The position numbers and the translations under genes are program-made. DNA of 37,145 nucleotides, taken from positions 1 through 37,145 of the forward strand of contig SDNY01000001.1 of assembly GCA_004524535.1 (NCBI GenBank). The letters run 5' to 3'. The notes beneath the pieces are model-generated. The model had not been told where the DNA came from, did no database searches, and saw only the letters and a program-made list of their open reading frames with translations. Source of the DNA: Promethearchaeota archaeon (GTDB lineage Archaea; Asgardarchaeota; Lokiarchaeia; Sigyniarchaeales; SOKP01). Shown here piece after piece: positions 8,349 through 16,517 of this stretch; the first letter of the stretch is position 1; the number at the start of each line of letters is the position of its first letter.

Positions 8349-8807
8349 ATGATGGATAATATTGATAAAAAGATATTAAATATTTTACAGGAAAAATTTA
8401 GAATTTCATACAAGGATTTAGGTAAAGAAATGGGCATGGCAGCAAGTTCTGTTCACAATAGGGTTCAGAAAATGATAGATACAGGTATAATAAGAAAAGA
8501 AAATACTCTTATTGATCCATTTAAAGTAGGTTTCGAAACTATAGCGATTATTGGCCTTACTGTAGATCCTTTAAAAATGAAAGAAGTTGCTGAAAAAATT
8601 GCTTCTTATGATAATGTTCAGCTTGTAGCTACCTCAACAGGAGATCACGATTTAGTAGTGCGTGTTGTTGAAAAGAATGATAAATCTCTCTGGAGGTTTA
8701 TCAATAAGAAAATTAAGACTATAGAAGGGATAAGAACACAGATGGATGTATCAAGTCTTATTGACATTTTTAAAATGAATCATAGAATAAATTTAAAAGT
8801 CAAATAG
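8349..8807 (+). CDS. Lrp/AsnC family transcriptional regulator
   Basis: The N-terminal helix-turn-helix (DKKILNILQEKFRISYKDLGKEM then SSVHNRVQKMIDTGIIR) occupies residues 4-55. A RAM effector-binding domain follows (ETIAIIGLTVDP...VATSTGDHDLVVRV). The 152-residue length is normal. The start is ATGATG at 8349, the first of two adjacent ATGs. Repeats of TTATTCAT around its own promoter and in front of neighbouring osmC and vhuG make it a candidate regulator of these genes (inference). Confidence 0.9.
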   Translation: MMDNIDKKILNILQEKFRISYKDLGKEMGMAASSVHNRVQKMIDTGIIRKENTLIDPFKVGFETIAIIGLTVDPLKMKEVAEKIASYDNVQLVATSTGDHDLVVRVVEKNDKSLWRFINKKIKTIEGIRTQMDVSSLIDIFKMNHRINLKVK

Positions 8808-9072
8808 CCATTTGGAACATTTATAATTACTTTTTTGTTAAAATTGAATTCTAATGTAGGAACATTTGTGATGGCAGAATTTTTTTTTGAATAAACTTTA
8901 CTGTACTTAATAATACTTAAATAACTAATAAGTCTCAAATGTGGTAAATCCTAGTCATTTTCAAATCTTATTTTTCTTAATTAGTTAAGAATTATTGACA
9001 AAATTATTTAATAATAAATTGAATGAGAATCTTGCTATTTCTTATTTTATAAAAAGAGTAAAAAAAAATAAA

Positions 9073-9091
9073 AGATTTTTGAAAAAAATCT
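9073..9091 (-). terminator. hairpin plus T-run ending osmC
   Basis: A perfect 8-bp stem (AGATTTTT/AAAAATCT, 3-nt loop) overlaps the osmC stop codon. On the minus strand it is followed by a run of T's interrupted once (9060-9072). The remaining 8808-9060 stretch is AT-rich with nothing recognisable. Confidence 0.5.
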
Positions 9092-9599
9092 ATTTTTTGA
9101 TTTGAATTTTAGGATTAATTTTAGTAGCTCCACCAAAGTTAGTTATAACTGGGCAATGAGTAAGCACTTTATCCATTAACTCGTTTATTTTTTCTTCTGG
9201 AGCATCAGCTTTAATTCTGATTACAGGTTCTAATTTATCATAGCCTGGGAGCTTACTATCATCAATTCCGAATAATGCACCAAGATTAAGGTGCCCTCGA
9301 GAAAATACTTTCATTTCTTCAATCTTTATATCCATCAATAGAGCCCAAAATTTAGTCACTGCAATAATGCAAGCGCCAATCGAGGCTAAAATTACTAATA
9401 AGGGAGATGGTCCTTTATTTGTTCCACTTAATCCACCAGGAGCATCAATAAGTAATTTAAAATCATCTCCTGCAGGATTACCCATCGTACACATGGTTTG
9501 CATACCATCAGGTAGCATTTCACATTCAATATTGAAGTTTTTTTCTCCAGCAGCCCAATCTGCCTTAATAGCATCAAATGTTTCTTTAAAACTTGGCAT
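9090..9599 (-). CDS. OsmC/Ohr-family protein
   Basis: Members reduce organic or other peroxides with paired cysteines, in the cytosol. The fold signature is clear: GGLSGTNKGPSPLLVILASIGAC with C77, and a second cysteine C149 in THCPV. Length 169 is slightly long for the family because of a ~35-residue lead-in. It is transcribed toward the Lrp gene, and its promoter region (9600-9700) carries a palindrome repeated before the hydrogenase operon. Confidence 0.85.
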   Translation of the reverse strand: MPSFKETFDAIKADWAAGEKNFNIECEMLPDGMQTMCTMGNPAGDDFKLLIDAPGGLSGTNKGPSPLLVILASIGACIIAVTKFWALLMDIKIEEMKVFSRGHLNLGALFGIDDSKLPGYDKLEPVIRIKADAPEEKINELMDKVLTHCPVITNFGGATKINPKIQIKK

Positions 9600-9646
9600 A
9601 TTTAATTCCTCTTTTTGTTATTTTTAATTTATTTTATAGGTAGAAA

Positions 9647-9658
9647 GAATAATTATTC
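9647..9658. promoter_or_regulatory. 12-bp palindrome before osmC
   Basis: GAATAATTATTC is a perfect palindrome inside a 17-nt block (AAAGAATAATTATTCAT) that recurs exactly at 10144-10160. It lies about 50 nt upstream of the osmC start. Confidence 0.45.
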
Positions 9659-9660
9659 AT

Positions 9661-10143
9661 ATGATATAAATTCAATTTTTTGTTTTATAATGTACTAATT
9701 AATTATTACAATGAGAAGAAGAATTTAGTTCTTATCAAATGAAAAAGTAAATTTAGGATTTGCTAAAGATAAATTTCTAAAATTATTTATAATTTAATGA
9801 TTCAGAATTAATAATTTATAAACACTCTATTTATTAATTTTTCTTTTATTTTCAAATTTAAATTACAAATTATCTTAATTTTAATGTTATTAATAAATAT
9901 TCATAAAAAAATATCGGAAACAGAACTTAATTTTTGACGTAGATAGGTTATTTCAGATAAATTAATAAAATTATATTCCAGTTAGAAAGATAGATAAATT
10001 AAATCATTAAAATATATTAAAATTCTTATCTATTGAAGAATAAATTGATTATATTATATTAATTTTAAATATAAAATAAATAAAAATCATTTATTTTATA
10101 GAAATTTAAGAAATTCTTATTACATAAATTGAATAGTTATTCA
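9661..10143. other. AT-rich intergenic region between osmC and vhuG
   Basis: No ORF, RNA fold or gene remnant was recognised in this ~480-nt stretch. It is very AT-rich and most likely holds the divergent promoters of osmC and the hydrogenase operon. Confidence 0.5.
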
Positions 10144-10146
10144 AAA

Positions 10147-10158
10147 GAATAATTATTC
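10147..10158. promoter_or_regulatory. 12-bp palindrome before the hydrogenase operon
   Basis: This second exact copy of GAATAATTATTC lies 500 nt from the first and about 145 nt upstream of vhuG. A possible TATA element (GTGTATATTTC near 10195) lies just downstream, so a protein bound here could control the operon. Confidence 0.45.
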
Positions 10159-10302
10159 ATAAAATAGCCAGATCAGTAATTTTTTAACCGTTAGTGTATA
10201 TTTCTATCCAACTAATAATTTTAAAGAAAAATGCTTAATAAACGTAAAACAAAATTAAAACTGAAAAACCTACAAAAATAAAAAATAAAGAGTGAAAAAA
10301 AA

Positions 10303-11613
10303 ATGGTCAAAGTAGCATTCTGGCAAAATTCTGATTGCTGGGGATGCCACCAGAGCTTAATCGATTTACATTTACAGCTCTTACCGGTACTTCCAGCTTT
10401 AGAGATTGTCTATTGGCCAGCAGTAGTTGATTTCAAATATGATTCTTTGGAAGCTAGAGCTGACGGTGAAATTGTAGTTGGATTCATTGAAGGAAGTCTT
10501 AGAACTAAACAAGATGTTGAAGGTACCAAATTAATGCGTAAAAAATGTAAAATAATCATTGCTTTCGGGTCTTGTTCATGCTACGGAAATGTACATGGAT
10601 TAGCTAACCAATGGAGCAAAGAAGAACTAGTAAGGCGTAAATTTTCTGAAGTTGAAAGTATAGCTGATGGAAGTGGTGGAGAACCTACCCAACATATGCC
10701 TGGATTCGAAGATAAGATTGTTAACGTTGATGAAATTATCAAGGTTGATGCATATATTGCAGGATGTCCACCAAGATCAGAGCAGATCTTTGCTGCTATA
10801 GGATTTTTGTTAGGACAAAAACCATTTCCTATGAATGATCTTTCTTTTTGTAATGATTGCGCATTAAATCAATCCGGATGTCTCTTAGATGAAGGTAAAT
10901 TATGCTTTGGTCCAATAACCAGCATAGGATGTTCTTTAAAATGTCCTAATAATGGCAATCCATGTGTGGGTTGTATGGGACCAGCAAAAACAGTATCAGC
11001 ACGTGCTTCAAAATTAAAAGAGATGACTCAGAATATCGCTTCAGCTAGCTCAGGTGATAAAAAGAGTATAAATGAATTTCTATCACTATTTCTAAACGTG
11101 CCTCTAATGGCCGGTTTTGATTTATCAGCGGATATTTTAAAACAAGTCAAAAAGCGTGGAATACCAGAAACTCCATTAGCAAACTTACCCCCTGATACAG
11201 AAAGTATTGCTTCTAACATATTAGGATATTTAAGAGATAATAGAGACTTTACTGATATCTCAACTGTTTGCGATACTTGTGATAGAATTATTGGGAGTAA
11301 ATCAACAATGACAAAAGTGAAACGAGACTATGAAGGGCTTCCAAATTTAACTGATTGTTTGATTGAACAAGGTTATATTTGTATGGGGCCCGTAACTAAA
11401 GCTGGCTGTGGTGCCTTATGCCTAAAAGTTAACGCTCCTTGTACTGGCTGTTATGGTCAAACTGAATGGAATGTTAACCAAGCAGAAAGGTTTGCTGACA
11501 CGGTTATTAAAGGATTTAATGTGAGTTTATCCAAAGAGGAAATACTTGCACAAGTTAAGGATCATGTCGGCACTTTTGAAAAATTTACATTCGCATCAAG
11601 AAAAGGAGGCTAA
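10303..11613 (+). CDS. vhuG: F420-non-reducing [NiFe] hydrogenase small subunit with duplicated Fe-S domain
   Basis: This is the electron-transfer subunit of a group 3c (Mvh/Vhu) hydrogenase, passing electrons from H2 toward heterodisulfide reductase. The proximal-cluster site is seen at NSDCWGCHQS (C12, C15), GSCSCYGNVHGLANQ and AGCPP. A C-terminal cysteine block for the other clusters occurs twice. Residues 183-232 run from FCNDC through CFGPITSIGCSLKC to CVGCMGP. Residues 323-386 run from VCDTC through CMGPVTKAGCGALC to CTGCYGQ. The usual protein is about 300 residues; here it is 436. The second block is the more MvhG-like. vhuA starts 5 nt after the stop, and its AGGAGG ribosome site lies in the last codons. 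Confidence 0.92.
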   Translation: MVKVAFWQNSDCWGCHQSLIDLHLQLLPVLPALEIVYWPAVVDFKYDSLEARADGEIVVGFIEGSLRTKQDVEGTKLMRKKCKIIIAFGSCSCYGNVHGLANQWSKEELVRRKFSEVESIADGSGGEPTQHMPGFEDKIVNVDEIIKVDAYIAGCPPRSEQIFAAIGFLLGQKPFPMNDLSFCNDCALNQSGCLLDEGKLCFGPITSIGCSLKCPNNGNPCVGCMGPAKTVSARASKLKEMTQNIASASSGDKKSINEFLSLFLNVPLMAGFDLSADILKQVKKRGIPETPLANLPPDTESIASNILGYLRDNRDFTDISTVCDTCDRIIGSKSTMTKVKRDYEGLPNLTDCLIEQGYICMGPVTKAGCGALCLKVNAPCTGCYGQTEWNVNQAERFADTVIKGFNVSLSKEEILAQVKDHVGTFEKFTFASRKGG

Positions 11614-11618
11614 AAAAA

Positions 11619-12926
11619 ATGGTGAAAGAAATAGAAGTAGAGCCCATAACTCGATTAGAGGGACATGGTGGAATGAGAGTCGTTCTTGGAGATGATGGAA
11701 AAGTTCAAGATGTACAATTTAATGTCCAATCGACAAGATTCTTTGAAAAATTTGTTGAAGGACGATATTGCGAACAGGTTCCAAGAATAACTCCAAGAAT
11801 CTGCGGAATTTGTCCAATACCACATCATTTAACTCCAACAAAAGCAGTGGAAGATGCTTGGGGTGTTCAGATTCCTGAACCCGCAAGAAAATTAAGACAA
11901 CTCTTAATTAATGCTAAACAATACAGTTCGCATTTAATTCACTTCTACGCTTTAACTGCACCAGATTTCCTATTAGGACCTTTTGCTGATCCTGCTTTAA
12001 GAAATGTGGTTCATGTGATTAATAAAATGCCGGATGTTGGAGCTATGGCATTAAAAATGATGGATTTCGGACAGAGACTATGTGCTGCCGTTGGTGGTAA
12101 AGCAATTCACCCTATTGCTGCAATAGTCGGTGGAATGAAAAAGCCTTTGGATGAAGATGTTCGTGATAAATTCCTTGGTGTAATTGACGATCAAATTGAA
12201 ATGACTAAGAAGACTGTAGATATTGCGCTAAAAGTTATAGATGATTATTGGGATGTCGTAGCTAATGTTGGTGTTGTCCCAACATATTATGTTGGAATGA
12301 CAAAAAATGGTGTACATGACATCTATGAAGGCGATATTCGGATTGTCTCTCCAACTGGAGAAAAAACAGATTATGCTCCACAGAGATACTTAGAGGCATT
12401 AGGTGAGCATATTCCAGAACATTCATATGCGACTCATATGTACTATAAACCAGCTGGTTATCCTGAAGGAATTTATAGAGCAAACTGCTTAGCTATGATA
12501 AACTGTGCCGACAAAATGGCAACACCTTTAGCAGATGAGGCATTGAAAGCGATGCGAGAAAAGATTGGAACGAATGTAATCCATCATACCTTTGCATATC
12601 ACTGGGCACGAATAATTGAAACGGTTGAGGCAATTGAAATGATTGCAACTCTCCTAAAAGATCCAGATATCGTTAATCCTGACTGTAAAACACTTGATGT
12701 TCAACCCAGAGAAGGAAATGGTGTAGGTATAACTGAAGCTCCACGAGGACTTCTTTTATATAACATCTGGTCGGATGCCGAAGGTATTTGTAAAAAGTTA
12801 AATCTTTTAGTCGCAACAAACCACAATATCGCAGGAATCGAAAAATCGTTAATGCATGTGGCTAAACAAGTATTTGAAGACAAAGCTTTAGATGGATTAA
12901 AATTACCAGATCCATGGATAAAATAA
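11619..12926 (+). CDS. vhuA: [NiFe] hydrogenase large subunit, C-terminally split
   Basis: This is the catalytic subunit of the group 3c hydrogenase. The N-terminal active-site motif RICGICPIPHH gives C62 and C65. The family blocks EPITRLEGHGG, HFYALTAPDFLLGP and EAPRGLLLYNIW are present. The protein stops at 435 residues with no DPCxxCxxH. That motif is supplied by the next gene, vhuU, 37 nt downstream, as in the Vhu enzymes of methanococci. A strong AGGAGG precedes the ATG. Confidence 0.95.
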   Translation: MVKEIEVEPITRLEGHGGMRVVLGDDGKVQDVQFNVQSTRFFEKFVEGRYCEQVPRITPRICGICPIPHHLTPTKAVEDAWGVQIPEPARKLRQLLINAKQYSSHLIHFYALTAPDFLLGPFADPALRNVVHVINKMPDVGAMALKMMDFGQRLCAAVGGKAIHPIAAIVGGMKKPLDEDVRDKFLGVIDDQIEMTKKTVDIALKVIDDYWDVVANVGVVPTYYVGMTKNGVHDIYEGDIRIVSPTGEKTDYAPQRYLEALGEHIPEHSYATHMYYKPAGYPEGIYRANCLAMINCADKMATPLADEALKAMREKIGTNVIHHTFAYHWARIIETVEAIEMIATLLKDPDIVNPDCKTLDVQPREGNGVGITEAPRGLLLYNIWSDAEGICKKLNLLVATNHNIAGIEKSLMHVAKQVFEDKALDGLKLPDPWIK

Positions 12927-12963
12927 ACTAAATCAAAATTAATATAGAGTGTGAATAAAAAAA

Positions 12964-13113
12964 ATGAGTGATATACCAGAAGGAGTAGTAAATATCTTAG
13001 AAATGATTGTCCGCTGTTATGATTGCTGACTATCGTGTGCCGCTCACATCACTGTAGTTGATGAGGATGGTAAAGAAATTTACTCTCGTGAATTACACGT
13101 TGGTTTAGGATGA
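12964..13113 (+). CDS. vhuU: selenocysteine-containing hydrogenase subunit VhuU
   Basis: Reading UGA at 13027-13029 as selenocysteine gives a 49-residue protein with a clear large-subunit tail: residues 13-19 EMIVRCY, then D20-C21-U22-L-S-C25-A-A-H28. The canonical motif is D-P-C-x-x-C-x-x-H, so Sec replaces the first nickel-binding Cys, and the usual Pro is Cys. The tail after H28 matches the peptide normally removed on maturation. The next in-frame UGA (13111-13113) is taken as the stop because it falls inside the SECIS core. If it were also Sec, the frame would end at TAA 13123-13125. Conventional gene callers miss this gene. A split Sec VhuU is known in methanogens and Lokiarchaeota. Confidence 0.85.
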
Positions 13114-13171
13114 AATATCCAATAAAAATTATAGATTGGATATGACTGCCCTTGCATGGGTTAAAACCAAC
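13099..13171 (+). promoter_or_regulatory. SECIS element candidate, eukaryote-like
   Basis: An outer helix pairs GTTGGTTT (13099-13106) with AAACCAAC (13164-13171). An inner 9-bp helix pairs ATATCCAAT (13115-13123) with ATTGGATAT (13135-13143), and an A-rich 11-nt loop begins AAAAA. At the base of the inner helix, ATGA (13110-13113) faces TGAC (13143-13146). This is the arrangement of the non-Watson-Crick UGA/GA quartet of eukaryotic SECIS elements, though one A is left unpaired. A small CCC/GGG hairpin may occupy 13149-13160. Published work reports such eukaryote-like structures in Lokiarchaeota. It overlaps the end of vhuU. Confidence 0.65.
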
Positions 13172-13221
13172 AAATTTGAAAAAAATAAAATGGAACAAAC
13201 TCAAAAAAAAAGTGAAAAAAA

Positions 13222-13755
13222 ATGACATTACCATTAGGTATAGATTTTGAATTTAGGAAGCAAATTATGGATGTACACATTGGATCTGATAAGATTAAAT
13301 ACTGTTATCAATGTAATCGATGCACTGACAATTGTCCTGTCGCATCTGTCGCAAATCCCTTTTATCATGAAGTGACTAATTGGTTTGATCCAAGATTGAT
13401 TGTATTAGGCACACTTCTAGGATATAAAGATATTGTGATGGCCTTAGCAGGCTCTAAATCAGCTCTTATTCCTTGGGGTTGCACCGTTTGTGATACCTGC
13501 GACGCAGTTTGTCCTCAAGCGATTGAAGTTACTGAAATTATTGGTCTAGCTAAAAATATAACTTCTGGTGCAGGACTTGCACCTGATAATATCGTAGCTC
13601 AAGCAAAAACCGTTTTTGATACCGCTAAAGCGATTCCATCACAACCCGCGATCGAGAGAAGACGAGAACAAATGGGCTTACCAGCCGTAGCTGCACCAAA
13701 TGTTAATGAAGTGCAGACTTTATTAAAAAATATAGGTGCGGATAAAAAATTATAA
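13222..13755 (+). CDS. hdrC: heterodisulfide reductase subunit C
   Basis: HdrC carries two [4Fe-4S] clusters that link the flavin-bifurcating HdrA to HdrB. Both cysteine sets are visible: C28/C31/C34/C38 (CYQCNRCTDNCP) and C87/C90/C93/C97 (CTVCDTCDAVCP). It is soluble, 177 residues, with normal length. It follows the SECIS element by about 50 nt, and its stop is 15 nt before hdrB, so the pair is co-transcribed with the hydrogenase. HdrA must be encoded elsewhere. Confidence 0.95.
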   Translation: MTLPLGIDFEFRKQIMDVHIGSDKIKYCYQCNRCTDNCPVASVANPFYHEVTNWFDPRLIVLGTLLGYKDIVMALAGSKSALIPWGCTVCDTCDAVCPQAIEVTEIIGLAKNITSGAGLAPDNIVAQAKTVFDTAKAIPSQPAIERRREQMGLPAVAAPNVNEVQTLLKNIGADKKL

Positions 13756-13770
13756 ACGGAGGGTAAAAAA

Positions 13771-14637
13771 ATGACAGAATATAAAATGTTTGAGGGTTGT
13801 GTGATTGGTAACAGAATTCCATTTATAGAAGCATCTTCCAGAAAGGTTCTTGATAAAATTGGAGTCCAGACATCACAAGCTCCATTTTCTTGTTGTCCAG
13901 ATCCCACTGGAATGAAGTGTTTTGATAATACAGCTTGGCTTGCTATGGGCGCTCAAAACTTATGTTTAGCGGAATCAGAAGATAAACCAATCATTTCTTT
14001 ATGCAATGGTTGCGCAAACACTTTACGAGGCGTCCAATATCAATTAAAACATGATTCCAATAAAAAAGAGGCGATTAATAAAGAATTAGCCAAAATTGGA
14101 AAGGAATATAAAGGTTCAATTGATGTAAGGCATTTTGTTGACGTTCTTAAGGAAAATTTAAGTGCTATTAAGAGTGCTGTTACGAAACCAATGAGCAATC
14201 TGAAAGTAGCTTGCCATCCTGGCTGCCACTATATGCGACCTGTAGAATGGATGGAATCTGATGATCCATTACGTCCTGTAAATTTGAAAGAGATTGCTGC
14301 TGCTACCGGTGCTAATGTAGTTGATTATGACGAGTTAGCATTATGTTGTGGAAATGCTGTGGCTGGTCCGTTTCCGGATCATGGCGATGCAATTCTAAAA
14401 AAGAAATTAGACTCAGTTAAAAAAGCAGGTGCTGACGTGATTGTTGTGAATTGTCCTGCCTGCTTTCAACGATTTGATACATCCCAGAGAGATCTATCGA
14501 AGAAATTCGATGGAGAGTATAATATTCCTGTACTTTATATAACAGAATTAATTGCTTTAGCAATGGGAATTAGTTCTGAAGATATTGGGATTAAGAATCA
14601 TCGTGTTCGACGAGGTACAGCAATAGAAAATCTCTAA
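13771..14637 (+). CDS. hdrB: heterodisulfide reductase subunit B
   Basis: HdrB reduces the disulfide substrate at noncubane [4Fe-4S] clusters bound by two CCG domains. The first is seen at C10, C41/C42, C78 and C81 (SCCPDP, LCNGC). The second is at C148, C152, C192/C193, C228 and C231 (CHPGC, LCCGNAVAG, NCPACF). Length 288 is typical. In a non-methanogen the natural substrate may not be CoM-S-S-CoB. The GGAGGG upstream is a strong ribosome site. An unbroken T-run follows the gene. Confidence 0.95.
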   Translation: MTEYKMFEGCVIGNRIPFIEASSRKVLDKIGVQTSQAPFSCCPDPTGMKCFDNTAWLAMGAQNLCLAESEDKPIISLCNGCANTLRGVQYQLKHDSNKKEAINKELAKIGKEYKGSIDVRHFVDVLKENLSAIKSAVTKPMSNLKVACHPGCHYMRPVEWMESDDPLRPVNLKEIAAATGANVVDYDELALCCGNAVAGPFPDHGDAILKKKLDSVKKAGADVIVVNCPACFQRFDTSQRDLSKKFDGEYNIPVLYITELIALAMGISSEDIGIKNHRVRRGTAIENL

Positions 14638-14660
14638 TTAAAAAGTTTCAAAAATTTAAT

Positions 14661-14672
14661 TTTTTTTTTTTT
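14661..14672 (+). terminator. poly-T terminator of the vhu-hdr operon
   Basis: Twelve consecutive T's follow hdrB by 24 nt with more T-rich sequence behind, typical of archaeal intrinsic termination. It sits between convergent genes. Confidence 0.55.
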
Positions 14673-14677
14673 AATTT

Positions 14678-15310
14678 TTATTTTCTTATTTTATTAATTA
14701 CTAATATAATTAAAGCGATAATAAAGAAACATATTCCTAAGAATAATAATCCAAACTTAATCGAAGCACATAAAGAAGCAATAAAAGGAGAACCCATTTC
14801 AATATATGCATCATTTTCTATCATCAAGAGAAGATTAATATTTTCGATTACATCAAAACCTCCCGCAATAATCGGTATTATAGTTATATATAATCCAAAA
14901 TTTTGGAGTTTTCCCCCTTCTAACTTACGAGTAACTAGTAAAATACATCCCGCAATAAAGAGCCCATAGCTTGGTATATATAAAAAATCCCAATATATAG
15001 CTGTTGCTTCTTTTTTCTTTCCAGCCACACCCCAGGCTCTGAATATTTCCCTTATCATTTCAGGTGTCCATGCAAACTCAAATTCCATAACGCCGTATCC
15101 CGTAGAACCTTTTAATTCTGTCTCGATTGATCGCATTATTAAAGTTAGTATTAAAAATGAAATAAAGGAAAGTATTGTGATTATTGCTAAAGCTTTTTGC
15201 TTTGGAAATTCTTTTAATTTTTCTAAAAACATTTTCAATACCGTATTAATATTATTATAATTATTGTTTTTCTTTTCATTATTAATAAGTTTTTCACCAT
15301 TTTGCTTCAT
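14678..15310 (-). CDS. integral membrane protein of unknown function
   Basis: A charged, asparagine-rich cytosolic start (residues 1-38) is followed by about four membrane helices near 41-62, 113-133, 138-157 and 178-207. A large loop lies between the first two. Between helices there is a FDVIEN motif, and a Tyr-rich YWDFLYIPSYG precedes helix 2. Acidic plus Asn residues inside a membrane helix suggest a functional site. I recognise no named family. It is divergent from hypC, which starts 80 nt away. Confidence 0.7.
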   Translation of the reverse strand: MKQNGEKLINNEKKNNNYNNINTVLKMFLEKLKEFPKQKALAIITILSFISFLILTLIMRSIETELKGSTGYGVMEFEFAWTPEMIREIFRAWGVAGKKKEATAIYWDFLYIPSYGLFIAGCILLVTRKLEGGKLQNFGLYITIIPIIAGGFDVIENINLLLMIENDAYIEMGSPFIASLCASIKFGLLFLGICFFIIALIILVINKIRK

Positions 15311-15390
15311 TTATCTTATATAAGCAATAATTTTATTTATTTCGATATATTATAAAATGTAGCAATTTTCATTCAATTTCTATAATTATC

Positions 15391-15633
15391 ATGTGTCTTG
15401 CCATCCCAGGAAAAATTTTAGAGATCACTGGTAACCAAGCCTTAGTTGATTTTGATGGGATTCAACAAAAGATAATTATCGCGCTTATTCAGAATCCCGA
15501 AATAGGGAAATATGTAGTAGTTCATGCGGGATATGCAATTGAACAAATCAACGAAGAAGAAGCTATGGAAGCAATTGAACAGTGGAAGGAAATAGCCGAA
15601 GATCAAGATTTAGATTTAACTGATATGCTATAG
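15391..15633 (+). CDS. hypC: hydrogenase maturation chaperone HypC
   Basis: HypC carries the Fe(CN)2CO unit with HypD and delivers it to the large-subunit precursor. The essential N-terminal MCLAIPGK with Cys2 fixes the start. The beta-barrel core (ALVDFDGIQQKI, GKYVVVHAGYAIEQI) and the acidic C-terminal helix follow. At 80 residues it is complete. It plausibly serves VhuA encoded just upstream. Its last 13 codons are repeated at 16642-16680. Confidence 0.95.
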   Translation: MCLAIPGKILEITGNQALVDFDGIQQKIIIALIQNPEIGKYVVVHAGYAIEQINEEEAMEAIEQWKEIAEDQDLDLTDML

Positions 15634-15661
15634 TTATATAATTTAAAAGTTATTGTTAGTT

Positions 15662-15988
15662 CTATTTTTCTAGTTTCTTTAATATCTCTTCAGAATTTCT
15701 CAGTTCATCTTCCATCTCCTTTTTAGTTAAAGATGGCGATTGGAGTTTTTCTCGAGATATATATTCCATCATCTCATAAATTGATACTTCAGCCAAAGTT
15801 GCAGCTTCAGCTATACTAACTATTCCTTTCCTATATTTTTCACCCGCACCTTTCATTCTATATTCTTTCATTTGGTTTAAAAGAAACTTACGAATTAATG
15901 CAGAACGATCTATTCTTTCTTCTTCACAGATTTTATTTAATTCTTCTATTTCTTTTTCATCTAAACGAGTTGAGATAACATCAGTCAC
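15662..15988 (-). CDS. antitoxin with ribbon-helix-helix and UPF0175-like parts
   Basis: Residues 1-40 look like a ribbon-helix-helix DNA-binding unit (ISTRLDEKEIEELNKICEEERIDRSALIRKFL). The middle (YRKGIVSIAEAATLAEVSIYEMMEYI) resembles the UPF0175 helix-turn-helix segment. The start is GTG with a perfect GGAGG seven nt before it. It overlaps the upstream PIN gene by 4 nt, so the toxin is first and the antitoxin second, the reverse of the common order. It is likely to repress its own promoter. Confidence 0.8.
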   Translation of the reverse strand: MTDVISTRLDEKEIEELNKICEEERIDRSALIRKFLLNQMKEYRMKGAGEKYRKGIVSIAEAATLAEVSIYEMMEYISREKLQSPSLTKKEMEDELRNSEEILKKLEK

Positions 15989-16494
15989 TTTATTTCCTCC
16001 TTTTTCTTTTCTTTTAATTTTTCTATAAAAAATAAGATAGATTTTGGTTTAGTCGCATTCACAGATTCTAGTTTTTTTAATATTTCAATAAAATTATTTT
16101 CAGTTAATAATTTCTCAATGCATTTATTGAAGAAAAAAGTATCTAATCGAATAGCTTTTTGACCTTGATTAATAAATTTTTTATAAGCTCTATCGTCAGA
16201 TGTAATACATATCCCATCGTCTCTTGCTAAGATATAACAACTAGTTTCTCCAGCATCACGAAAAAGAACTAAATCCTCAGAAATATCTATTGAGATTACG
16301 GGAATTTTATTTCTTTTTAATAACTTTTCTGCTTTGAATGCGTCAGAGTAATTATTAGCTTTTCCATCAGTAATTACTTCTTCATAAACACTATTATCAA
16401 TAACAAGTGGATATTTTATTAATTTAATGAAATTTTCGAATAAATTTGTCTTTACTAGGTAAATTATAGTACATGAATCTAGAATCCATCTCAT
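15985..16494 (-). CDS. PIN-domain ribonuclease toxin
   Basis: The acidic residues of a PIN nuclease are in place: D6 (ILDSC), E38/E39 (VYEEV), D80 and E83 (RDAGETSCY) and D100/D101 (TSDDRAY). The 169-residue protein belongs to the group paired with UPF0175-type antitoxins rather than classical VapC. A TATA-like stretch at 16518-16527 about 25 nt before the ATG suggests a leaderless transcript. Confidence 0.8.
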   Translation of the reverse strand: MRWILDSCTIIYLVKTNLFENFIKLIKYPLVIDNSVYEEVITDGKANNYSDAFKAEKLLKRNKIPVISIDISEDLVLFRDAGETSCYILARDDGICITSDDRAYKKFINQGQKAIRLDTFFFNKCIEKLLTENNFIEILKKLESVNATKPKSILFFIEKLKEKKKEEIK

Positions 16495-16517
16495 TATAAT
16501 ACATATACAAAAAGATA

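Noticed and set aside
9600-10302. gene or remnant in the long gap before vhuG
   Set aside because: All six frames are broken at short intervals and no similarity to neighbours was seen. Only promoter-like motifs are supported.
12964-13221. vhuU as a pseudogene broken by stop codons
   Set aside because: The first stop is a UGA exactly at a nickel-ligand position, flanking residues are fully conserved, and a SECIS-like fold follows. Selenocysteine explains it better than decay.
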